Shown here: one piece after another, positions 34,817 through 43,079 of the stretch
Layout: every line of letters starts with the position of its first letter
Position numbering within the stretch: the first letter of the stretch is position 1
Assembly (NCBI GenBank): GCA_964413905.1
Contig: CAYPUG010000003.1
Location: forward strand, 1 to 59,599
DNA length: 59,599 nt
Direction of reading: 5' to 3'
Source of the DNA: CAYPUG01 sp964413905
Lineage (GTDB): Bacteria; Chloroflexota; Anaerolineae; JAADDB01
Notes under the pieces: generated by a model
Databases searched by the model: none
The model's input: only the letters and a program-made list of their open reading frames with translations
What the model was told of the DNA's origin: nothing
Position numbers and translations under genes: made by a program

Positions 34817-35743
34817 ATGAAATGGCGTTACATAGGTCTTGCTGTTGTACTTTTGCTGGCATTAACAGTTACGGCTTGTGGCTCTCCGCGCGAACAGGCA
34901 ACGCCTACCCCTACACGCACAATGGTTCCGACATTTACACCCACACCTGAAGGCGCGTTGGGGCCGGCGGTTTCCCACAAGGTGGCCCAAGTTATCCCCC
35001 CGACGAACACGCCGACGGCCACGCCGGTGCCACCAACACCGACGCCAACGGCTACGGCCACACCCACCGCGACCCCGAAACCCGAGGTCGTGGTGAAGTC
35101 CCAGAAGCTGAACGTGAGGGCCGGGCCGAGCATCCTGCACCCACGCATTGCCCAAATCTCCCAGGGGGAGAAGTTCGAGGTTGTGGGCAAGAACCCGGAA
35201 GAAACGTGGTGGCAAATCCGTTTGCCTGATGGAACCATCGGTTGGGTGTACGCCAAATTAGTGATACCGGAGGGTTCCATTGACACTGTGCAAGTAGCGG
35301 AAAACATCCCAACGCCGCCACCTACACCCACTCCACGCCCTACACCCACGCCAAGACCCACACCCACGCCGGCGCCCCAATACGAGTACAACAAGATCGT
35401 GCTCTACGGCTGCGAGTTCAACGCGGGTGTCACCGAGGTTCACGGCACAGTGTACCGAAATGGTGTCCGGTTCAACGGCGCCCGTGTTGTCTTCAGTATT
35501 CAACCTGACGGACCGTGGATCACACCGCCGGCCATTACCGGACCGCATCCGGGATACCCGGATTGGCCGGATGGGTACTATTCTCACATTCTGGCCGCGA
35601 ACTATGCCCGTGAGGGAGATTGGTACTTCTGGATTGTAGATGAATCTGGCCGGCGCATTTCCAAGATTGCTCACGTGCACACGGATGGTGTGGCTGCGCC
35701 GGGCAAATGTCAGAAGTGGACCCTTGACTGGGATACGCGCTAA
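34817..35743 (+). CDS. SH3-domain lipoprotein with Thr/Pro-rich linkers
   Basis: This is an exported lipoprotein of 308 residues: signal and lipobox LTVTAC with Cys 21, and a long Thr-Pro linker (about 27-88). A bacterial SH3 domain follows (about 90-152, KSQKLNVRAGPS to GTIGWVYAKLV), then a second Thr-Pro-Arg repeat linker (about 163-185) and a beta-rich C-terminal domain of about 115 residues that I do not recognise. Such SH3 domains bind peptidoglycan or wall polymers. ATG at 34817 has GAGGA eight bases before it. It overlaps the start of the glycoside-hydrolase-like gene, suggesting shared work at the cell wall. Confidence 0.82.
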   Translation: MKWRYIGLAVVLLLALTVTACGSPREQATPTPTRTMVPTFTPTPEGALGPAVSHKVAQVIPPTNTPTATPVPPTPTPTATATPTATPKPEVVVKSQKLNVRAGPSILHPRIAQISQGEKFEVVGKNPEETWWQIRLPDGTIGWVYAKLVIPEGSIDTVQVAENIPTPPPTPTPRPTPTPRPTPTPAPQYEYNKIVLYGCEFNAGVTEVHGTVYRNGVRFNGARVVFSIQPDGPWITPPAITGPHPGYPDWPDGYYSHILAANYAREGDWYFWIVDESGRRISKIAHVHTDGVAAPGKCQKWTLDWDTR

Positions 35744-37538
35744 TCCTTCCCAACCGAATCCCTTCCGCGCGGCATGGGGAGCAATCTTTGGGGCCCTATG
35801 CTGCGCGGTCTTTATTTTCCTGATGATCCTGGCCTTGTGGTGGCGTCAGGAGACGTTGCGCGCGTACCTTTTTGCTCTAACCGGCGAGGAATCCCTGATG
35901 CCGCAGGTGAAAGCGGTGACGGACTTGGTGGCCGACCAATTCCGTCCTCCCTTACGCCTGGCTGAAGACCGGTTTATCCCTCATGTTGACCTTAACCCCT
36001 TTGGCGTCAACGTCTTCTTGGAACAAGAAGTGGAACCGGCCAAACGAGAACTCGCGGTACGCATGGCCGCAGAGGCCGGGTTTCACTGGTTGCGCCAGGA
36101 ATTCCCCTGGGAGGACATCGAAATTCACGGTAAGGGGGATTTCCAGGACCGGCGCAATCGTCCCTATCGGTCTGCATGGGAGAAATACGACCACATTGTG
36201 GACTTGGCCGAGAAGTATCATATGGACCTCTTGGTGCGTTTGGACAACCCGCCGGCTTGGTCTCGCTCCCAGGGAGATGCCATCGGTACCCACGCGCCGC
36301 CCGACAATTTCCAAGATTTCGCGGACTTCGTCTACGCGGTGGTGTCTCGATATAAAGGACGGGTGCGTTATTACCAGATCTGGAACGAGCCCAACATTTA
36401 CCCCGAATGGGGAGAACAACCCGTCAGCCCAGAGGCATACACCGAGCTCCTCAAGGCTGCGGCCATTGCTGCACGGCAGGCAGATCCGCACGTGGTTATT
36501 GTCGCGGGTGCGCTGGCTGCCAACATTGAGTATGGCCCCCGAAACATGAACGACCTTCTCTTCCTGGAGCGTATGTATCGAGCCGGGGCCGCACCTTATT
36601 TCGACATCATGGCCACCCAAGGGTACGGTCTCTGGTCCGGACCCACAGATCATCGACTGACTCCCCGAGTGACGAACTTTTCCCGTCCCATGTTATTGCG
36701 GGACATCATGGTGCGGCATGGAGATGCCGACAAACCTATCTGGATTTGTGAGATGAACTGGAATACCGCCCCACCGGACGTGCCACCTGTGTACGGGCGG
36801 GTGGATGAGGAAACTCAGGCCCGCTATCTCCTCCTCGCTTACGAACGTATTCAGAGGGAGTGGCCCTGGTTAGGGGTAGCCAACGTGTGGTATTTAAAGC
36901 GAGCCGATGATACGTGGCTTCGGGAGCGGCAGCCTCAAGCGTATTTCCAACTCCTCACGCCGGATTTCCAACCTACGCCCGCATACACCGCGCTGAAGGC
37001 GTACATGCATCAATCCCATCCCATGTACCGGGGTCATCACGACCAGTCTCATTGGACGGTGACATATCAAGGACGGTGGAAAACAGTTCAAGATGAGAGG
37101 GCCATTCTCGGAACCTACATTCAGAGCACGACACCCGGTTCCAGTGTCACGGTTCGGTTTGTAGGTACGGGCCTGGATGTGCACTTAATTACTCGCTCGG
37201 ATGGGGGACGGTTGGCCGTGCGGGTGGATGGCGTGCAGCGGCGGGCTATTTCTGTGGCCTCGGATGTACCTATGTATCGCCGGATTATCCCGGTTGTGGC
37301 CGCGGCTTCATACGGCGAACACGAGGTGGTTTTAACGTTGGTAGAAGGCCCCCGTGGTCACACCGTGCGTATCGACGGATTCACCGTGCGCGGTCCAGGG
37401 ACTTTTCCACGGCACTGGACCTGGGAGGATTTGGGATTTTGGTTGGGTGTTCTAGGAATCTTCACTGTCGGGCGACGGCTACGACAACAGCGTGAGGCGA
37501 CAAAACACTTGGATATCCCCCGACGTACGGTTCAATAA
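35724..37538 (+). CDS. Membrane-anchored glycoside-hydrolase-like protein (clan A barrel)
   Basis: The protein has a membrane segment near its start (AIFGALCCAVFIFLMILALW). It then has a TIM barrel with the acid/base Glu in QIWNEPNIYPEW (about 221) and a likely nucleophile Glu in WICEMNWN (about 342). These are the two positions of clan A glycosidases such as GH39 or GH5. A beta domain follows (about 450-560), then a last hydrophobic helix (FWLGVLGIFTVG). The polysaccharide is unknown. The start is uncertain. TTG at 35724 overlaps the lipoprotein gene by 20 bp and has GTGGA before it. ATG at 35685 and the ATG at 35640 are alternatives. Confidence 0.72.
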   Translation: MTGIRANPSQPNPFRAAWGAIFGALCCAVFIFLMILALWWRQETLRAYLFALTGEESLMPQVKAVTDLVADQFRPPLRLAEDRFIPHVDLNPFGVNVFLEQEVEPAKRELAVRMAAEAGFHWLRQEFPWEDIEIHGKGDFQDRRNRPYRSAWEKYDHIVDLAEKYHMDLLVRLDNPPAWSRSQGDAIGTHAPPDNFQDFADFVYAVVSRYKGRVRYYQIWNEPNIYPEWGEQPVSPEAYTELLKAAAIAARQADPHVVIVAGALAANIEYGPRNMNDLLFLERMYRAGAAPYFDIMATQGYGLWSGPTDHRLTPRVTNFSRPMLLRDIMVRHGDADKPIWICEMNWNTAPPDVPPVYGRVDEETQARYLLLAYERIQREWPWLGVANVWYLKRADDTWLRERQPQAYFQLLTPDFQPTPAYTALKAYMHQSHPMYRGHHDQSHWTVTYQGRWKTVQDERAILGTYIQSTTPGSSVTVRFVGTGLDVHLITRSDGGRLAVRVDGVQRRAISVASDVPMYRRIIPVVAAASYGEHEVVLTLVEGPRGHTVRIDGFTVRGPGTFPRHWTWEDLGFWLGVLGIFTVGRRLRQQREATKHLDIPRRTVQ

Positions 37539-37543
37539 ATTCA

Positions 37544-37575
37544 ACGGTCGCAGCAATTACGCGGCGCTTTGACAG
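37544..37575. repeat. Degenerate family C remnant
   Basis: ACGGTCGCAGCAATTACGCG followed by GCGCTTTGACA keeps the tail of a family C unit but has lost most of the pairing. It follows the stop of the glycoside-hydrolase-like gene. Confidence 0.3.
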
Positions 37576-37630
37576 ACTACCAGTGGAGGCACAGGGGAAG
37601 GGGTGTTGGAAAGGGGGGCCGCCGGTGTAT

Positions 37631-37659
37631 TTGCCAACCGGCAGGGGGGCTCGTATAAT
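37631..37659 (+). promoter_or_regulatory. Promoter of the MBL-fold gene
   Basis: TTGCCA (37631-37636) and a perfect TATAAT (37654-37659) are 17 bases apart, giving a leader of about 60 bases before the ATG at 37728. Confidence 0.65.
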
Positions 37660-37727
37660 GGAAAGTGTGCAAAGAGGGGAAGTGTTGACCCCCATCCTCA
37701 CTTTCATCGCAAAGGAGCAGGGTAACA

Positions 37728-38375
37728 ATGAAGGTGCGCATTGTTTGGTACGGCCATGATGCATTCCGTGTGGAGGGGCCGCCTATTGTGTACATTGATC
37801 CATGGCGGCTTCCCGATGATCTTCCCCTCGCCGATATCATTTTAATCACGCACGATCATTATGACCATTGCTCGCCGGAAGATGTGGATAAAATCCTCGC
37901 ACCGGACACCATCCTGGTCGCGCCGCACCGCGCGATGGATAAGCTGCGGGACATTCCTGCAGAGAAAAAGGTGGTCCAGGCGGGCGATCGTCTTACGTTA
38001 GGACACCTGCGTTTGGAAGTGGTGCCCGCGTACAACATCAACAAAAAGTTTCACCCTCGACGGGCCGGACATGTGGGCTATATCCTTACCCTGCACGGCG
38101 TGCGCGTGTACCATGCGGGGGATACGGATTTCATTCCTGAGATGGAGCGCATCCGCTGCGATGTCGCCCTGTTGCCGGTAAGTGGTACATATGTAATGGA
38201 CGCGAAGGAAGCGGCTCAAGCCGCGGCGGTGCTCCAACCCCGTCTCGTCATCCCCATGCACTATGGAGCCATTGTAGGGAGTCGAAAAGATGCGGAGCGG
38301 CTCGCCCGCCTGACGGACATCCCCGTTCGCATCCTGGAACCGGAAGAGGCCATCACGGTGGATGCGAGAGTGTGA
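37728..38375 (+). CDS. Metallo-beta-lactamase-fold hydrolase (UPF0173/UlaG-like)
   Basis: This 215-residue cytoplasmic protein has the metal motif LITHDHYDHCSPED (H42-x-H44-x-D46-H47), a further HAGDTDFIPEM with a bridging Asp, and HYGAIVGS near the end. It belongs to the short MBL group that includes UPF0173 and UlaG-type proteins, whose substrates vary. It has its own promoter and an AAGGAG site, and it converges on the pyrophosphatase gene with an eight-base gap. Confidence 0.83.
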   Translation: MKVRIVWYGHDAFRVEGPPIVYIDPWRLPDDLPLADIILITHDHYDHCSPEDVDKILAPDTILVAPHRAMDKLRDIPAEKKVVQAGDRLTLGHLRLEVVPAYNINKKFHPRRAGHVGYILTLHGVRVYHAGDTDFIPEMERIRCDVALLPVSGTYVMDAKEAAQAAAVLQPRLVIPMHYGAIVGSRKDAERLARLTDIPVRILEPEEAITVDARV

Positions 38376-38383
38376 TGATGCGG

Positions 38384-40009
38384 TCACGCTTCGGCCAAGG
38401 CCGGTACCACTTGTTTCTTGCGGGAGAGCACGCCCGGCAACCAGGCGATTCCGTCTTTTAATGTGACCCCAAACGCTCGTTCCACCACTCGCGTGTTACC
38501 GACCGCAATGACCGTGCTGCCCTCGGCCAGCACATCCGTTACTAAGAGCATGGCTAACTCGTATTTGCCCTGGTCGGCCAGGCGGTGTAATGCGTCTTTG
38601 AATTCGCTTAACCGAGCCATAACCTGCTCCCGGTCCGCGACCTCAACTTGGGCAATGGCCATGCTGATACCGTTCAACACGTAAGGTTTCATGTCCCCGG
38701 TGACAATCTCCCACGCAGAAAGGTCGGAGATATCCGTTTTCGCGCGGTACATATCGGTGCCGAATTTTATTGCGTCCACACCAGCCAGAGGGGCTAAGAA
38801 ATCTACCGCCTTACGGTCCATCTCTGTGGTCGTGGGTGACCGAAGGAGCATGGTGTCGGACAGGATGGCGGCCAGCATCAGCCCGGCCATATCGCGTGGT
38901 GGTGTTACGTTCACTTCCCGATAGCGATGAAGGATTAATGTCGCGGAACAACCCACCGGAAGGACCAGTACCCTGAGTGGCGCTTGGGTTTCCAAGCCGC
39001 CTAATCGGTGGTGGTCGATAATCTCCAAGATATCCGCTTCTTCGATGCCGGGTACGGTTTGCTGCGGCTCAGAATGATCAATGAGGATGACCCGACGGCG
39101 TCGTGGCCGTAACAGGTCATGTCGGGTGAGGATGCCGACCAACCGTTCATTGTCCACCACCAACGCGACCCCATGCCGATCCTGCATCAAATCCGACGTG
39201 ATTTCCCCCAGCAACTCATTGGGGCCGAACATGAGGGGAGCTCGCTCTGCCATAGCAATCGCGGGTAAACTCAGTCGCACCAGACGCATGGTGGTGGCCG
39301 TCGTGTGGGGAGAAAGGATGACCACCGTCCCTTGTTCACGGGCCTTCGCCAGAATCATTTTCCGGGGCCGGATACCGCCGGAGATAATGAGCGCGCTCGC
39401 TCGGTTCTCGATGGCCGTTCTTTGCGCGTCCGTTCGGTTGGCGACGATCACCACATCGCCGGGCCGGATATACCTGCGCATTAGGGCGGGAGTCATGGCC
39501 CCGATCACCGGCCGGCCGGTGAGTCGAACATCCGGTGTCCCCACTAAGAGTTCTCCTTCCAGCGTGCGTACCACCTGGGCGACGGTGGGCGGTTCACTGG
39601 CGAAAGAGAATGTGCCCGCTTCGTGGATGTACAGTTCGGCTAACGTGCGGGTGGTGACCACTCCATGGGGCCTGTTGTCCTCGTCCACTAAGGGCACCGA
39701 CCGGATACCCTTTTCCCGCATGAGGAAACCGACTTCATAGGAGGTGGCGTCCACGGGCGCGGTAATCACCTCTGTGACCATGGCCTCGCGCACCCGTCGG
39801 TGGACGTGATCCAGGAGCGGGGGCTCCTCCACGCCGAAATACTCCAACACAAACCGGGTCTCGCGGTTGATCGGTCCCAGGCGGAACGCCCGGAAAGTCT
39901 CGTTTGGCTCCTCACGGGATTTGAGCCACGCATACGCGATGGGAGACGCGATACTGTCCGTGTCCGGGTTTTGATGTCCTACAACGGCGATAACGGATGT
40001 GTCGGGCAT
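38384..40009 (-). CDS. ppaC: CBS-DRTGG-containing manganese-dependent inorganic pyrophosphatase
   Basis: This family II enzyme hydrolyses pyrophosphate and is regulated by nucleotides. The 541-residue protein has the DHH start GHQNPDTDSIAS (His 12, Asp 16, Asp 18). An insert carries one CBS domain (MREKGIRSVPLVDEDNRPHG), a DRTGG domain (about 185-285) and a second CBS segment (LMQDRHGVALVVDNERLVGI). DHH then resumes with LIDHSEPQQTVPG and IIDHHRLG near 333, and a DHHA2 domain ends the protein. The CBS-DRTGG-CBS insert is known in clostridial enzymes that bind AMP and diadenosine polyphosphates. ATG at 40009 is where homology begins. A 14-bp palindrome ATATTGTACAATAT (40065-40078) lies upstream. 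Confidence 0.88.
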   Translation of the reverse strand: MPDTSVIAVVGHQNPDTDSIASPIAYAWLKSREEPNETFRAFRLGPINRETRFVLEYFGVEEPPLLDHVHRRVREAMVTEVITAPVDATSYEVGFLMREKGIRSVPLVDEDNRPHGVVTTRTLAELYIHEAGTFSFASEPPTVAQVVRTLEGELLVGTPDVRLTGRPVIGAMTPALMRRYIRPGDVVIVANRTDAQRTAIENRASALIISGGIRPRKMILAKAREQGTVVILSPHTTATTMRLVRLSLPAIAMAERAPLMFGPNELLGEITSDLMQDRHGVALVVDNERLVGILTRHDLLRPRRRRVILIDHSEPQQTVPGIEEADILEIIDHHRLGGLETQAPLRVLVLPVGCSATLILHRYREVNVTPPRDMAGLMLAAILSDTMLLRSPTTTEMDRKAVDFLAPLAGVDAIKFGTDMYRAKTDISDLSAWEIVTGDMKPYVLNGISMAIAQVEVADREQVMARLSEFKDALHRLADQGKYELAMLLVTDVLAEGSTVIAVGNTRVVERAFGVTLKDGIAWLPGVLSRKKQVVPALAEA

Positions 40010-40064
40010 GTTCGGTATCTCCTCTCCTTCCCCATCCGGGGCCATAATCAGGTTCGATTCTTCA

Positions 40065-40078
40065 ATATTGTACAATAT
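40065..40078. promoter_or_regulatory. Perfect palindrome upstream of the pyrophosphatase gene
   Basis: ATATTGTACAATAT is a perfect 14-bp palindrome about 55 bases before the ppaC start, a suitable place for a repressor site. I do not recognise the regulator, and an AT-rich palindrome of this length may arise by chance. Confidence 0.35.
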
Positions 40079-40203
40079 CTTGGAAAGGGGTAAAATGCAC
40101 ACTTGCCTGTAGATGGACTTTTGTCTTCTTCTCATGGCGTGATGTGTCGGGGCGGATTTATCTGTGACGTTATGAGAACATTCTGAGAAACGGGGCGAAC
40201 ATT

Positions 40204-40632
40204 ATGTGGCAAGAAATTGTCCTGGCAGAAGAGGAACTGGAACACCTTTCCGATGTGGAAAAGCGTATTGGCGGACGCATTATGGACATCCGCACCTTAG
40301 GGGATGGGAACGCGTTGGTTCGTTATGCCCCTATTGTGAACGATTCCTGGTTTTTGGAAATTATGGGTGGTGAACCCCGTCTCTGCTTTGTCGATGAATA
40401 CGGCTTTATCATGTACGTGGATGAAGCGTTCGACGTATCTCCCGAGGACATCGCGAGGATTATCGAACGCGTCATGAAGGATTACGGCATTACACACGAG
40501 GATTCCGGGCAATTCTACCCCATTCACCCGGAGACCGATGCCGCCTTTCAGGCCTTGATCAAGCAGGCCCGGCGCGTGTGGGTACCCGGAACTCGACGGT
40601 CCCCTGCTGTGCAGAAGGTCAAACCCCGATGA
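40204..40632 (+). CDS. Uncharacterised acidic protein
   Basis: This 142-residue soluble protein has no signal or membrane segment and no domain I recognise. It starts MWQEIVLAEEELEHLSDVEK, has a middle beta-rich part (NDSWFLEIMGGEPRLCFVDE), an acidic helix with SPEDIARIIERVMKDYGI, and a basic tail. Codon usage and an even amino-acid mix support a real gene. It stands alone between the pyrophosphatase and the tig operon. I cannot assign a function. Confidence 0.7.
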   Translation: MWQEIVLAEEELEHLSDVEKRIGGRIMDIRTLGDGNALVRYAPIVNDSWFLEIMGGEPRLCFVDEYGFIMYVDEAFDVSPEDIARIIERVMKDYGITHEDSGQFYPIHPETDAAFQALIKQARRVWVPGTRRSPAVQKVKPR

Positions 40633-40638
40633 TGACTT

Positions 40639-40666
40639 TTGCCCGCGTTCTCACGCGGGATATAAT
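40639..40666 (+). promoter_or_regulatory. Promoter with an inverted repeat in its spacer, upstream of tig
   Basis: TTGCCC (40639-40644) and TATAAT (40661-40666) are 16 bases apart. The spacer contains CCCGCG-TTCTCA-CGCGGG (40642-40659), which could be an operator or a hairpin ending the preceding gene. The leader to tig would be about 230 bases and would include a repeat A copy. Confidence 0.45.
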
Positions 40667-40718
40667 AGGCCAACGTAAGACGTTTATGAGCGCCATCGCG
40701 CGTTTTGGACATGTGTGC

Positions 40719-40839
40719 TGATTGACCGACACACTTCCTTCTAAGCCAAGGTGCATTCGCAGAGTTTTGTCAGTCACTCAGCATGTGTGTTGACAAGTGG
40801 ATGGCTGATGGATCTAAAACAAGATATATCGGTCAATCA
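40719..40839. repeat. Repeat family A, complete copy with a possible internal promoter
   Basis: This 121-bp element has perfect 11-bp inverted ends TGATTGACCGA (40719-40729) and TCGGTCAATCA (40829-40839). A reversed family A left end lies inside at 40741-40779. It contains TTGACA (40790-40795) and TCTAAA (40813-40818) 17 bases apart, which could drive tig about 75 bases downstream. Confidence 0.65.
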
Positions 40840-40898
40840 GGGGCAATAAAACGGCCCCGGTGGCCATGAGATTATCCGGTAGAAACGTAGGAGGACCC

Positions 40899-42398
40899 GT
40901 GAACGAACGAGTAATCGTTGAAGAGTTAGAGAGCGGTAAACCGCGCACTCAATCATTGAAGATTCACGTGCAGGAGGAGGCGCTGCGCAAAGGTTTGGAG
41001 CGCATCGCACGGGATGTTTCAAGACAAATACGCATTCCCGGGTTTCGTCCCGGCCGAGCCCCGTATCCTATTGTGGAACGGCATGTAGGGCGTCGTTACT
41101 TGCTGGAGGAGTTTGTTGAGCGGGAAATTGATAACTTGGTTCAAGAGGCCCTGGACCTTATCAACGTCAAACCCGCGTATCCTCTTGAACTTGTTCACAT
41201 TGACCTGGAGCCCCTCACCATTCAAGTGGATGTTCCCTTGGAACCCACCGTGGACTTGGGAGATTATTTGAACATCCGCATTCCCTACGAGCCTCCTCAG
41301 GTGACCGAGGAGGATGTGGATAAGTTCTTTGAAGATTTGTTGGCCTCGCGTGGGACCTGGGAACCGGTGGATGAACCCGCACAAGCCAAGGATCGAGTGA
41401 CTGCGACGGTGTCCATCCAGGTAGGAGACCACACAGAAAAGGACGAGAACGTGGAGATTCCGCTGGATGAGGAATCCTACCTGCCCGGGTTCGTGGAGGA
41501 ATTGGTCGGAGTGAAGGCAGGCGATGTTCGTGAGTTCGACCTGCCGGTGCCGGAGGATCACCCCTGGCGGGAGCACGGTGAGGAAGCCCACTTCACCGTG
41601 ACCGTCCACGAGGTGAAGCGCCTAAACGTTCCCGAGTTAACGCCTGAACTCATCAAAGAACTAAACCCCGACGTGGAGACTGAAGAAGAACTGCGTGAGA
41701 TTGTGCGGGAGAACCTTCAACAGGAACGGGAGCGGCTCGCCCGTCAAGAGTATCAGGAAAAGGTGTTGGAAGCGGTGGAGGAGCAGGCTACGGTAGAATT
41801 TCCTCCCGTCTTGGTCGAGCGATATTTGGATGAATACATTCGTCACTTGAAGGAATACTTCCAGCGTCTGGGCATCACGTGGGACCAATACCTTTCGCTT
41901 CTGCAGAAGAGCGAGGAGGAAATCCGCGAGGAACGCCGAGAAGAAGCGGAGAAGAGCATTCGTCGGGAGATCATCGTGGATCATTTGATTAAGACTCACC
42001 ACCTTTCCATTCGTCACCAGGATGTGCGAGACGTTGCGTTGGATTACATAAGTCGCTATGGGATGTTGGCGGAAGAGTTCTGGACACGGCTGAACGAGGA
42101 CGAATCTTTCCGACAAGAGGTGATACGGGATGCAGGCATTGCGCGGGCATTGGCTTTCTTAGCCGATATTGCCATGGGTAAACCCTTAGAGGAAGCGGTG
42201 AAGGGCGATGAGGAGACAGAGGCCTCAGAGGGTGAGGACGAAGGCAAGGGAGATGTGACAGAGGAAACCTCCTCTGAGGAAGTCGCGAGGGCAGAGGGTG
42301 ATGAAGGCGCCCATGCTGGCGATACCCACAGCGAGGAAGAAAAGCGCGCGGAAACAGAGATACGTGACGAAAACATAGCCCCTGAAGGAGAGGCATAG
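40899..42398 (+). CDS. tig: Trigger factor
   Basis: Trigger factor is the ribosome-bound chaperone with peptidyl-prolyl isomerase fold. The 499-residue protein has the ribosome-binding signature IPGFRPGRAPYPIVERHVG (about 47-65), a PPIase domain (about 155-240, KDRVTATVSIQVG, YLPGFVEELVGVKAGD) and the helical chaperone arms to about 425. The last 65 residues are a very acidic tail rich in Glu and Asp that ordinary trigger factors lack. GTG at 40899 has a strong AGGAGG five bases before it and is preferred over GTG at 40860. It leads the tig-clpP-clpX operon. Confidence 0.95.
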   Translation: MNERVIVEELESGKPRTQSLKIHVQEEALRKGLERIARDVSRQIRIPGFRPGRAPYPIVERHVGRRYLLEEFVEREIDNLVQEALDLINVKPAYPLELVHIDLEPLTIQVDVPLEPTVDLGDYLNIRIPYEPPQVTEEDVDKFFEDLLASRGTWEPVDEPAQAKDRVTATVSIQVGDHTEKDENVEIPLDEESYLPGFVEELVGVKAGDVREFDLPVPEDHPWREHGEEAHFTVTVHEVKRLNVPELTPELIKELNPDVETEEELREIVRENLQQERERLARQEYQEKVLEAVEEQATVEFPPVLVERYLDEYIRHLKEYFQRLGITWDQYLSLLQKSEEEIREERREEAEKSIRREIIVDHLIKTHHLSIRHQDVRDVALDYISRYGMLAEEFWTRLNEDESFRQEVIRDAGIARALAFLADIAMGKPLEEAVKGDEETEASEGEDEGKGDVTEETSSEEVARAEGDEGAHAGDTHSEEEKRAETEIRDENIAPEGEA

Positions 42399-42413
42399 AG
42401 GAGGTTGTACGCT

Positions 42414-43076
42414 ATGAGCGATTTAGGTAAACTGATTCGCCCCCACTCCTTGATCCCCATGGTTATCGAACAGACAGGGCGAGGGGAGCGGGCATTTGAT
42501 ATTTACTCCTTATTGCTGAAAGAGCGCATCATCTTTCTAGGTACACCGATTAACGATCAGATCGCAAATCTCATTGTAGCCCAGTTACTTTTCCTCAACC
42601 GGGAAGATCCGGAGCGAGACATTCACCTGTACATCAACTCGCCAGGCGGGCATGTCTACCCCGGGTTGGCGATTTACGACACCATCCAGATGATTCAGGC
42701 GCCGGTGGCTACGTTCGCCGTGGGGTGGACGGCCAGCATGGGCACGGTGCTCCTCGCTTCAGGCACCAAGGGCAAGCGATACGCTTTACCTCACGCCACC
42801 ATTCACATGCACCCTGCGGGTGGCGGTGCTCATGGGTACACCCCGGATGTGCGCATTCAGGTGCGTGAGTTAGAGCGGATTGAGAATTTGCTTTTCCACA
42901 TCCTGTCCAAGCATACCGGGCAACCCCTCGAGCGTATTCGGTCGGACTTTGAGCGCGATTATTACATGAACGCGCTGGAAGCAAAGGAATACGGGATCGT
43001 GGACGAGGTCATCGGCCACTCCCTGTTCGAGGAAATGGAAGAAGAGGAACGTTCTGCTACGGAACAGGGAGGATAA
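42414..43076 (+). CDS. clpP: ATP-dependent Clp protease proteolytic subunit
   Basis: ClpP is the serine protease chamber that works with ClpX. The 220-residue protein has the oligomer segment ERIIFLGTPINDQIANLIVA and YINSPGG. The catalytic Ser is in TASMGTVLLASGTKGKR (about 108), the His in ATIHMHPAGGG (about 133) and the Asp in RDYYMNALEAKEYGIVDEV. The His segment reads HMHPA where most ClpPs have MIHQP, a noticeable change next to the active site. ATG at 42414 has GGAGG nine bases upstream. It sits 15 bp after tig. Confidence 0.95.
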   Translation: MSDLGKLIRPHSLIPMVIEQTGRGERAFDIYSLLLKERIIFLGTPINDQIANLIVAQLLFLNREDPERDIHLYINSPGGHVYPGLAIYDTIQMIQAPVATFAVGWTASMGTVLLASGTKGKRYALPHATIHMHPAGGGAHGYTPDVRIQVRELERIENLLFHILSKHTGQPLERIRSDFERDYYMNALEAKEYGIVDEVIGHSLFEEMEEEERSATEQGG

Positions 43077-43079
43077 CCC

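Noticed and set aside
34817..35360. Repeats in the SH3 lipoprotein gene as a DNA-level repeat element
   Set aside because: The repetition comes from Thr-Pro codons of protein linkers and stays in frame.
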